From the NCBI GenBank assembly GCA_009363875.1, contig CM018694.1, positions 1,922,001 through 1,986,000 of the forward strand: a stretch of 64,000 nt of DNA. The letters run 5' to 3'. Below the pieces are notes generated by a model that did not search any database, had not been told where the DNA came from, and saw only the letters and a program-made list of their open reading frames with translations. Below, one piece after another: positions 24,200 through 33,127 of this stretch. Origin of the DNA: Mikania micrantha (taxonomy: Eukaryota > Streptophyta > Magnoliopsida > Asterales > Asteraceae). The stretch's first letter is position 1. Each line of letters opens with the position of its first letter. Made by a program: the position numbers and the translations under genes.

Positions 24200-26188
24200 T
24201 TAGATATCTTTAGTCACCCAAGCCTTTGAAGTCTTGAGTTTTCCATGAAAATCCATATACCGAAATTTAATCCATTTTCCAGTTGAAACTAAGGAAGTTT
24301 CCTTTGAAACTTTGTTTGTTTTTGGTATCCACAACTGTTCCCGTTCAAGTGCATTCTTAAGATAATACTTATCTTGAATCACCACATTATTGTTAAACAC
24401 CAAATTAGTCATTAAAGGTTTTGAAAGTTTCAACTTTTCTTCATCTGAGGCTTTCACAAGTTCTTCCTTGTTTTGATTTGGCATTTTATGTCTTTTAGGA
24501 ATGAACTTTGAAACCTCTGTGACACAAGACTTGGCATTACTAACTTGTCCTTGTAACTCACACAGATAAGGACAATTAGCAATGATATGCCCTCTTGTTC
24601 CACACTCAAAACATATTCTCCTCTCCACAAACCTAGGAGAATAGTTTTGTACAAACCTATGGTTTTGGTGATTTACCATTGGTGAACCATAAACCAATCT
24701 TTGATTACTTGTTGAACCCATATGAGTCAAATGTGACTTCTTACCACTTGACGTGGGAGACTCAAAGTTCAACTTTTCACATCTTGTGGGACTGAGTGAA
24801 ATCTTGTCTTTGTTCCAAGACTTTGAAGTATCACATTTTGATTCCACTTTGTTTGATGCACATGATGATTTCACAACCCATTTTGATTGAAATTGACGTT
24901 TAGGTTTTGAACTTGAAAAACCATTTTGTTTTGAAAAATTCATATTTTCATTCTTTGAAAACTTTTTAATTTCAACCAATGGGGTTTTGAAAGAAACTTT
25001 CTTTTTGGATGATGATGCAGAGTTTGAAACATATGATTTTACATCATCAAAGATATTATTGTGAGAATCATCATAATCCTTATGTACATCCATCAACCCA
25101 CACCTGTACAATGTCTCCTCATCATATTCCTCAATAGTACAATCTTCAATGATCGGAGGAATGTTGTTATCAGCACAAATTGGAGACTTTCCGTTAATAT
25201 TTAAACATTTAGAGCATGAGAGTTTAGAAAAAATACCTGAACTTACCTCTTTGTCTGAAATGATATGACGATGATCTTTACTAACAATGGTAGTTGTTTC
25301 AGACAAAACATCAGAGGCATCCTCATAAACACTCTCATCCTCCGTTGACACCACATCATCACTTGAAGTTTCATCCTTTGACTTCAACACGTCATCTTCA
25401 GACTTTTTCATCTCACTTGTGATATCATAATCATCAAGAATATGTGTATCTTCAGTTACCTTACATCTCTCATCTACAACTTCATTCACCTGTTTACTAT
25501 CTTCATCCATTTCAGGTTCATTTGTTTTATCAGATTCTGACATTGAAGACTCAACACTCATACTTTCATTTAACATATTTCTTTGTTCATCAATCCACGA
25601 GAAATCAACAATTTTCACAATCCATTTTCCGGTTCTCCTTATTTCCAATTCCATTTTAAAAACCACATCTTTGAAGTTTATTAATGTGACATGATGAATA
25701 ACTTCTGTTTCCTTCATTCTTTCAACAAAATCACTCCATCGATAAGGTAAGAATTGAGTAAACTTCTCAACGATTTGCCCATCAGTGATATCAAACTTAA
25801 AATATTTCAATTCTTGCATAAGTGGTAAAAGACGATCATAAGCATCATTGATCTTCTTTGCAACATGATTGTTATATGCAAGTTGTAACAAACTCCACTT
25901 TGCACATGAATGTGGCATTTGTTCAAAATCAGTCTTTTTAATATCTTTGGAAATGATCACCAAAAACAAGTCACACAATTCTCTTTCTTGATTAAATTCA
26001 AACAATTGATCTTCATTCAGTTTCAAACATGGTTTCTTGTATTGTTGGTACAATAACTTCTGATAATTATCATACGCTTCAGCAATAAACGTTTCGAATG
26101 TGGATCTCCAGTTCGGATAATTTTCCAAATTGTCCAACACAAGTCCATTGTTAGCCAACCATTCCACGTTCCAGTTCTTGTATGTCAT
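24200..26188 (-). CDS. Copia E Gag, 662 codons, intact
   Basis: The frame is uninterrupted from MTYKNWNVEWLANN to a TAA stop. Residues about 1-210 look like a Copia Gag capsid region: helical, with a conserved Trp pattern (NYPNWRSTFETFI, LLPLMQELKYFKFDITDGQIVEKF, LPYRWSDFVERM). Residues about 215-320 form a very acidic Ser/Glu/Asp stretch. A basic Ser/Lys-rich region follows, and then one CCHC knuckle CFECGTRGHIIANCPY near residue 530, which binds RNA. The frame ends about 130 residues later without any protease motif. The nearest genes are none; the PBS is about 1 kb upstream. An intact ORF in an otherwise pol-less element suggests selection for Gag, or simply youth. Particle formation would need pol from another element. 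Confidence 0.85.
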   Translation of the reverse strand: MTYKNWNVEWLANNGLVLDNLENYPNWRSTFETFIAEAYDNYQKLLYQQYKKPCLKLNEDQLFEFNQERELCDLFLVIISKDIKKTDFEQMPHSCAKWSLLQLAYNNHVAKKINDAYDRLLPLMQELKYFKFDITDGQIVEKFTQFLPYRWSDFVERMKETEVIHHVTLINFKDVVFKMELEIRRTGKWIVKIVDFSWIDEQRNMLNESMSVESSMSESDKTNEPEMDEDSKQVNEVVDERCKVTEDTHILDDYDITSEMKKSEDDVLKSKDETSSDDVVSTEDESVYEDASDVLSETTTIVSKDHRHIISDKEVSSGIFSKLSCSKCLNINGKSPICADNNIPPIIEDCTIEEYDEETLYRCGLMDVHKDYDDSHNNIFDDVKSYVSNSASSSKKKVSFKTPLVEIKKFSKNENMNFSKQNGFSSSKPKRQFQSKWVVKSSCASNKVESKCDTSKSWNKDKISLSPTRCEKLNFESPTSSGKKSHLTHMGSTSNQRLVYGSPMVNHQNHRFVQNYSPRFVERRICFECGTRGHIIANCPYLCELQGQVSNAKSCVTEVSKFIPKRHKMPNQNKEELVKASDEEKLKLSKPLMTNLVFNNNVVIQDKYYLKNALEREQLWIPKTNKVSKETSLVSTGKWIKFRYMDFHGKLKTSKAWVTKDI

Positions 26189-26384
26189 ATTTAAATTTTA
26201 TGTTCAGAACTTGAAAGTTTAACCTCTCAAAAATAAAACAGCTCAAACTTCATCTAAACGTCCGAATTAGGTCTTGAAACCTATCCCAAATGATCCGGAA
26301 GGCCCAAATTAGGTAAACAAGGTTTACTTGAACTTTTAATAATGTGTCTTTTTGGCTCAAATGAAGCTTTTTAACCTTTAAAAA

Positions 26385-26890
26385 TAGGCCACGAACCCTT
26401 TTCACGAACCTTATCAGTCTTGGAATCTCACGAACCCTTTATAATGTATAAGGATCAAAATCTCGCGAACCCCAACCAAAATCTCGTGAATCTAGGTCAA
26501 TTTCTCGCGAATCTTTCAAAATCTTGCAAACCTTGCGAGATTTTAACGAACCTTATGAGATTTCAGATCCACAAACCTTTTCCGGATAGAATTACGAACC
26601 CTAAGCAAAATCTCGCGAATCTTAGTCAAAATATCGTGATATTTGGTCAATTTCTCGCAATTTCTCGTGAAATAGTCAATTTCTCACGAACCTGGACGTT
26701 CTCACGAACCTATGGACGAACCTGGACGTTCCACGAACCTATGAATGAACCTGGACACTCCCACGAACCTATGGACGAATCTGGACACTCCCACGAACCT
26801 ATGAATGAATCTGGACGTTTACACGAACCTATGAACGAACCTGGACGTTTCACGAACCTATGAATGAACCTGGACAGGTTCGGCTATCAG
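26385..26890. repeat. CGAACC/CGAATC word cluster in the leader of Copia E
   Basis: More than twenty CGAACC or CGAATC words alternate with AATCTCG words in the first half. The second half (26690-26880) is a tandem array of about 28-30 bp built on ACGAACCTATG-ACGAA-CTGGAC. The plus-strand frame across it (DEPGHSHEPMNE-type) is repeat-driven, and the element reads on the other strand. Confidence 0.75.
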
Positions 26891-27177
26891 ATTCGTCAAA
26901 GGTTCGTCTGATCGAACGAACAGATCTGAACTTCACAAAAATGGCTCTAAAATCTTCATTTTTTGGAGTTAGAAGGCCTATGAGTAGTCAAAATCTTCGT
27001 TTTTTCGAGGCGCATCTTTCTATCGGATCAAAACTTGAAAAAACTTGATAATTTTTCGTAGATCTAGCTTTTTGTTGACAAAAACGTGAAGAACTTCAAG
27101 AACACCTTCAAGATTATGAACTTTCTGATCAAATTACTTGAGATTGATGTCCAAATAGTCGTAGAATCGAGCCTAAT

Positions 27178-27189
27178 GCTCTGATACCA
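27178..27189 (-). other. Primer binding site of Copia E (tRNA-Met)
   Basis: GCTCTGATACCA on the plus strand, one base from the 5' LTR start TGTAGATTTG (27191). Confidence 0.85.
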
Positions 27190-27190
27190 C

Positions 27191-27734
27191 TGTAGATTTG
27201 AAGAATCGATCACGAAATTCTACGATTCGATTATAAACGTGCGGAATCCGTTTACAACTAGATTTGGATCAACAATAACATTGTAATATATCATCATAAA
27301 TCTGAAATCTTCATTAATATTCAAGTGATTACATCGAATCAAACGTGAAATACAACACTTGAATATTCAAAAGAAGCTAAGATGAAGAGAATTTGATGAA
27401 TTCTTGATCTTGATTCTTGAGAGAGAAGTCTTGAACTTGTGTGTGTGAATTATGAGCTCTAAGTTCCAAGTCCACCACCTTTCCTCTATATATATGTTTC
27501 AAAAGGTTTGCCAAAAGGTTTGCCTGCCAAACCTATAGGTTCGCCTGCCAAACCTATAGGTTCGCCTGCCAAACCTATAAAACATGTGTGCACCAAACCT
27601 TTTAGCTATCAATCATAGCCGAACCTTCTTGGATATTTAGTCGAACCCTTAATCATATACAACAAACTACGATTTCATATACAACAAGCTAGGTTCACAT
27701 TAAATGCAGCTTTCACACAGAAAGTGCACTGACA
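27191..27734 (-). repeat. Copia E 5' LTR
   Basis: TGTAGATTTG...GCACTGACA, 544 bp, complete. It contains three units of the AACCTATAGGTT palindrome repeat (27523-27580). The flanking ACTAT at 27735 is the likely surviving copy of the target duplication. Confidence 0.88.
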
Positions 27735-29144
27735 ACTATAATTCTCATACTTGTATTTTAGTGAGAGAAAAGGTGGTGGTTAATATAACCATCCATGCAT
27801 ACATGATTTCACATAATTCCTTAGTTCTAGACCCCACATTAACCTTAGTTTATCACTTAGCTGTTATTATTCAAAGAAAAAGGAAGGTGGGCAGCGAACC
27901 TTCTTACAAAAAGGAATAGGTTCGGCTCCCATGTTCTAAGGTTCGGCCCAATATAGATGAGAGGTTCGGCCATGTTGTTTGGCTGATCAATGACTTAGGG
28001 TTCCGCTACCTAGAAGGTTCGCCTGGTGGGGCTTTCCATGGACAAAGGTTCGGTCATTGAAGGTTCGGTTCCATAGGGTTCAGCCAGAATTAAAAGAGGA
28101 GGTTCGTGGCTCACTAATGATCAAGGGTTCGTGCCTAAGGAATCGTGGGTGCCATGGTCTTCGGTTCGCTGCCCTTCAGACTCATGAACCATTAGGTTCG
28201 CAGGCCATAAATAAATAAGTTTCGTTTTAAATAAGTTTCTTTTAAATAAATTTTTTCGTTTCCATAAAATGATTTTAGAGAAAATCGTTTAAATACATTG
28301 TCTCCATTTATTAATCATTAGATTAATTATTTAAATACAATAATTCTTTCGTTTTCGTTTTAGGTTGAAATTCCTAATAAATGTTTTTAATTTATTTTTC
28401 TTATTTTAATATCCTTAAATATTATTTCGTTATCTCGTCGAAACACGTTACTCACGTACGTATTCGTAAAGATCGTCACCTTTCCGAATCCAACGCTTGT
28501 ATCGTATTTCGATTCGATTTACGATTTATGGAATATCGTTTCAGAATATTATTCTCAATAATTATATTCGTGTGAATCGTCACCCACGCGAATACATTAT
28601 TAAGTTAATAATTCTGAAATAACATTCGCGTTTAAGTTATGTTCGTAACCTCACCATCGCGTAAACATTTCCAATATCATTTTTATTATTTAATCATCTT
28701 GATCATTATCAATCCCAATCCAAACCCACTAAACCATATCACTGACACATCCATGATATACCGAAATATGCATATGTATAGGGCATATGTAGGGGTCAGT
28801 CGCAACTGCCCCAGCCACCGTCCCACCGTTATTTCGATAAACCATGACCATGTGTCCTTGACTATGTTTAGCAACCAAACTACAACCGACTCAAACTCTT
28901 TTCCATTTCCAAACTAATAATCCCATATCCTTGAGTTCAACAGCGATAAACTCTCTGGTTCTGTTTAGTTGGGTTACAACTAAACTTCCCATGGTTTACG
29001 CATATAACAATAATATATTCTCATATGTATACCAATAATAGTGATAATCATCAAATAAAGCATCCTCATTAATAATTATTATATCATGTCGTAACAGTAC
29101 AATCGTACAGATGTACGGACAACTTGAAGTACAGTGATGTTACA
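27735..29144 (-). repeat. Gypsy A 5' LTR, distal segment
   Basis: It continues the LTR interrupted by Copia E (it matches 12303-14368). It lacks about 0.66 kb corresponding to 12775-13431 of the left LTR; the join reads CAGGCCATAAATAAATAAG. It ends GATGTTACA at 29144, followed by the CATGA target duplication. As the outer part of the 5' LTR it should hold the promoter. Confidence 0.88.
28757..28840. other. Structured repeat motif, copy 5 (right LTR A)
   Basis: Same as copy 4, with core from 28781, arms CGAAATA (28762-28768) and TATTTCG (28830-28836). One arm difference from copy 4 (GATATACC against GATAGACC) adds an outward pair. Confidence 0.6.
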
Positions 29145-29745
29145 CATGAGACTCAATTCATCCTAGTCCTTGCTTGCTTGTGCTTGGGTCTTAGCGTCCT
29201 GAGAAAACATGCAAATATAGTCAACACAAGGTTGGTGTGAACACAGGTTTGTATAAATAAGCTTAAATGTTTGCACAAACTGTTTGTAAGTAAAGTTGTA
29301 GATCACATAATCACAGATTGCATAGTTCATGATAGCTAGTCATATGTACAATTTCTACAAGTGGTCGACACAGAAGCTTACTGTTAACTGATAATCGCCT
29401 TTCTACTATTGTCTAACACAAACAATAGAAATGTTTGGTTTGGTCGGTTAAACACTTGCGTAGATCTACCATCTACCAAGTGAGGTTTGTCAAACCTAAT
29501 AGATCTATCTTCAACTACCACGCTTTGCACTAAAGCAGACTAAACAGTTCGATTTGTAAGGACTTATAGTGTTAGGTTCGCACTTATAGTAAATAGTTAA
29601 CTCATGCATGTGATATGTATCTAAACGAGTTTGATTTGACATGTTTTCTCCCCCAAAGCAACAAAAGTAAAAAAGGGTCATGTACGCACCTTATAATGAG
29701 AACTGAATAGTCAAATGTTCGTGCAATTGCGTAGCTAGGGCTAGC
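29145..29745 (-). mobile_element. LTR C1, second segment
   Basis: Its reverse complement matches 51060-51640 of C2: TTAGCGTCCTGAGAAAACATGCAAAT, the GACAATAG/CTATTGT block, the GATCTAC block and GTGTACGCACCTT. It ends where B2 begins (TGTCACACCCCGAGCC at 29746) and continues at 47104. In C2 the equivalent join (TGCGTAGAAATCC-CTACGAAGAATC) is uninterrupted. Confidence 0.75.
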
Positions 29746-30214
29746 TGTCACACCCCGAGCCGGCGAGCCGGATCGACTGTCCCATCGGGTGGATTAGTCC
29801 CGGGGCGTGATATCGGGATGATAATCGAAATGATCAGATTTTTTACATTGCACATGATAATAATGAGAAAGTACTAAACAAAATAGAATTACAAAGTTAA
29901 ATTACATCTGTATCGTTCATAATTTAACAATGTAAATCTAACAATCAAATCATAATCCATCTATCTTGTATGTGCACAAGATATACAAAATAATTTGTAT
30001 AATGATGTTCAAAAATATGCACGTCCATAGATACTAGGTCCTCTATCTGGGTGCCCTAGTAAATAGCACGAACTTCCTAGTTAACCTATTCGTCACCTGA
30101 AAAGTCATGCAAAAAGATCAAGTCAACAAATAGTTGATGAGTTCATATAGTTTTGTTTTAAAATGAATTTGTACAAACCTGACCGAATGACAACCTTAAC
30201 CTCACCAACAACCA

Positions 30215-30335
30215 CCTATACTATCTAGTCAAGTATGCTTATATACAGGGCATACGTAGGGTCAAGCCCAGTCGCCAGCCCACCACATACCGAACCACAT
30301 AAAATATTGTTGTTAATGATAATTAAGAGTTTCAT
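30215..30335. other. Structured repeat motif, copy 3 (LTR B2)
   Basis: Core 30248-30284. The inner hairpin is shortened on both sides together, GGG-TCAAG-CCC, where B1 has GGGG-ACAAG-CCCC. The outer arms are poorly kept. The lead-in ATGACAACCTTAACCTCACC is the same as in copies 1 and 2. Confidence 0.5.
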
Positions 30336-31929
30336 TCCTCATCATCAACATACTAATTCTGTTAGTTTCGTCACCATGCTTGTTCCGTTAAATTCGTCAA
30401 AACACTCGATTCGTTAGTTTCGTCAAAACATTAGTTTCGTTAGTATCGTCAACACACAACAACACCATAGCAAATGTGGAAAGATGTGGAAGTCCTAATG
30501 ATTAGGCCTTGGTCAAACCCGAGTAGACTAGTCTGTCAATCAAAGGTTCTTAGGGGTTAGGGAATTCTGTAAATATCATCAAACATATGACCTACAAATC
30601 AAATGGTCTAGCTAGGACTTCTTGAAATGCAGGGTTTTTGTTTCGTACTTGTTTCGTCTAGTTTCGTCCCTTTTTTCGTATACTTTCGTTGCCATATGCT
30701 ATCTTTGATATTTCCCAGATTTTCCCCTGAAAATGATTTATTGATTCGTCTAGTTTCGTTGCAAGATGTACTTGATTCGTTGATTGTCGAACACTTGGTT
30801 CGTTGAACATCGAATATTAGTTTCATAAAAATTGATTCGTTTGATTCATTGAACTCACGCACTTGTTACGTCAAAATAGTTCCGTTTGATTCGTTGAACA
30901 CGCGCCCTTGTTTCGTCAAAATAGTCTCGTTTGATTCGTTGAAATGTTTAGTTTAACTCAAATATCCACTTATGTTATAAGTAGATAAGCTTAGTAAAAC
31001 CTGCATAAAAATTTACCTAGACATGATCTAGGATATCATTTATACATACAAAACATATAGAATTTAAAAGCATTTAAGTAAAATATAATCCAAAGAAAAT
31101 AATTTACGCATGCTTCTCAGCCCCGCGTTTATAAAACAAAATGCTTAGAAAAAGGGCAATGAACTCACCTATGTTGCTATGCAAATGAATCACGAAAGAT
31201 ATGCGCGCTCGTTAATTGTATCCTATGTATCTTCAGCACCTGAGTTGATTTATTATGATTCAAATACAGTAAGTATCTAGATTTGACGTATATAGGGTTT
31301 CGGTCTCGGTGTGCAACTATGTGTCCTATAACTTTGCTAGTATGTTACTATAATTTTCTCTATGTATTCTAAGTTAGCATACCCTTATCCCTTAACTGCT
31401 TTAGATTTAGCCTTATTTACATAAGGTTTAAAAAATTCAAAGACATGATTATTTAAATAAATCATCATTTACTAAAACCTTAATTAAAGTACAAAAGTTA
31501 TATTTATTTTGATAAAGTTCTTTAAATTACCTTATAATACTTTAATAAAACAACTTATGATGTTCTTTATAAAACTATGGTTATATGTTATAAATCATTG
31601 CATTTTAATAAAATTCTATTAATTTTATGAAAATATAAATTGAACATGTTAGAACTTGAGCTAATCTAATCAGATTAACTTCAAGTCCTTCGATAGTTCT
31701 TTGTTACGCACATTGATTCATGTTCACTCTTGAGTTGGTTACCAACTAAAGTTATTCAATTTGAATATCCTTAGTTAATCAACCATGAACTGAATTTGCT
31801 AAGTGTTGTTGGTTCTTTGAATCCCCATTGATCTCACTTAGTGCTTCTTGTTCTTAGTAATTCATAGTTACTTATTTTGTCATTAACCCAATATGAACGA
31901 TCCAACAATCTTAGTCTAGGGTTGTTCTT

Positions 31930-32440
31930 TGAAATTTCCGAGCGAATAAGGCTGTGGTACGAATGAGAGTCATTCATACGAATGAAACCTCAAGTTACTG
32001 GGTGACTGAACTTGTTGCAAGAATGAGTATCATTTGCTTACTGAGTCATACGAATGAGTCCTCATTCGCACGATACAGTTGTGCGAATGAGTCTCAGTCA
32101 TTCAGACTAGGTGTGCGATTGACCCTTGGGTCCGAATGAGGATATCATGCGAATGTAGTTTCATTCATATTTACTTGTCATACGAATGAGCAGTTCCTTC
32201 GTGTGGAAGATCCATTCGTCCCCATGCTCATTCGTCCCATTGATTCATTCGGTCGCCCAGCTCATGCGATAGAGAAGTTCATTCACCCATGGAGCCATTC
32301 GTGTGGCTCCATTCGTCTGATCTGCATCAGTTCGTGCTCATTCGCACGGTGTGCGACCAAGCAAATCCATGGTGCCATTTCAACGATTTTGGACCATTCA
32401 AAGTGTTCCACTAGTTCCTAAACCGTTCTAGACCAATTTC
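31930..32440. repeat. CATTCG/CGAATGAG word cluster in LTR B2
   Basis: CATTCGT and ACGAATGAG words recur about 25 times in both orientations. This is the B2 counterpart of the cluster at 5640-5935 in B1, but the dominant word differs (CATTCGTACGAATG type against CCGAATG type). The cluster position is therefore conserved while its word has drifted. Confidence 0.7.
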
Positions 32441-32610
32441 TTGCATAATCTAAGGGTTGTGAGGGTCGGGATTCGGCTGAAATGGCCGAATAACCAGATT
32501 AGGGGAAACCCTAAAAACCAATCGTTTTAACTCATTTTTACCTCAATTCCGACGGTTCCAAGCTCGTATTCTTTGTACTTTCACGATCTACACGTTATTG
32601 TGGTCGTTTT

Positions 32611-33064
32611 TGTTGAAAGCTCCGGATCTGTAACTTTAATTCTATTAACAATTCTATCTATGCGGAATCTAGATAAAATCTATATGAATCAAAGACAATA
32701 CAATCATGCTTGTAAATATTCTTTTCATTGATAATGAAATCAATTACAATTGCACACAGCAAGAACACACAGTTCTGTAAAACACACACACTGATCTGAG
32801 AATTACAGGTTCTGTCAAGACTTACTACAAAATCAAAACACCTGCAAATATATACACACCTCAAACGAACCTATAAGAACCTGTAGGTTCGCCAGATGAA
32901 CCAATAGGTTCGCTGGACGAACATTTACAATACACACACAGGTTCGTTGAGCTAATACACATGCCTAGGTTAGTGGGCCAAACGAACCTAGCACAAAACT
33001 AACTCAAACCTTTTCTATCTTAATCAAAATAAACTTGAAAGCAATCTATTACAATGTACCAACA
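32611..33064 (-). repeat. Copia F 3' LTR
   Basis: 454 bp, TGTTGAAAGC to TACCAACA. It contains the palindromic word GAACCTGTAGGTTC and other CGAACC/GGTTCG words (32870-32990). The minus-strand PPT AAGAGGGAGTT (33065-33075) abuts it. Confidence 0.92.
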
Positions 33065-33127
33065 AACTCCCTCTTAATAAATGCTTCAAGTCTTCAAAAT
33101 CTTGATCCTTGGTCTTAACTCTTCAGT

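Larger units (their letters stand above)
21889..27734 (-). mobile_element. Gag-only, non-autonomous Copia element E
   Basis: The LTRs (21889-22410 and 27191-27734) flank, on the minus strand, a tRNA-Met PBS, a CGAACC-rich leader, one intact gag ORF, a conserved noncoding block and polypurine tracts. No protease, integrase, RT or RNase H is detectable between the gag stop (24200) and the 3' LTR. The noncoding block is shared with Sirevirus-like element F, so E looks like a derivative that lost pol and kept the cis signals and gag. LTRs differ by only about four substitutions over 500 bp by eye, so the insertion is young. The outer end of the left LTR lacks about 48 bp. Confidence 0.85.
10872..29144 (-). 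mobile_element. Complete Ty3/Gypsy element A with a nested Copia (E)
   Basis: The element is bounded by the 5-bp target duplication CATGA (10867-10871 and 29145-29149). The LTRs run TGTAACACCCC...ATGTTACA. On the minus strand the order is 5' LTR, PBS, long leader, gag-protease, RT, RNase H, integrase, polypurine tract, 3' LTR. This Gypsy gene order, two CCHC knuckles in gag and a chromodomain-like tail after integrase point to a chromovirus, possibly the Tekay/Del clade given LTRs of about 3.5 kb. The clade is inference. The pol frame is broken repeatedly, so the element cannot move on its own. The host site is LTR C1. Confidence 0.92.

Noticed and set aside
25444..25659. Plus-strand frame antisense to the Gag of Copia E
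   Set aside because: It is a shadow of the intact gag reading frame on the minus strand. The same applies to the plus-strand frames across pol of A and F.
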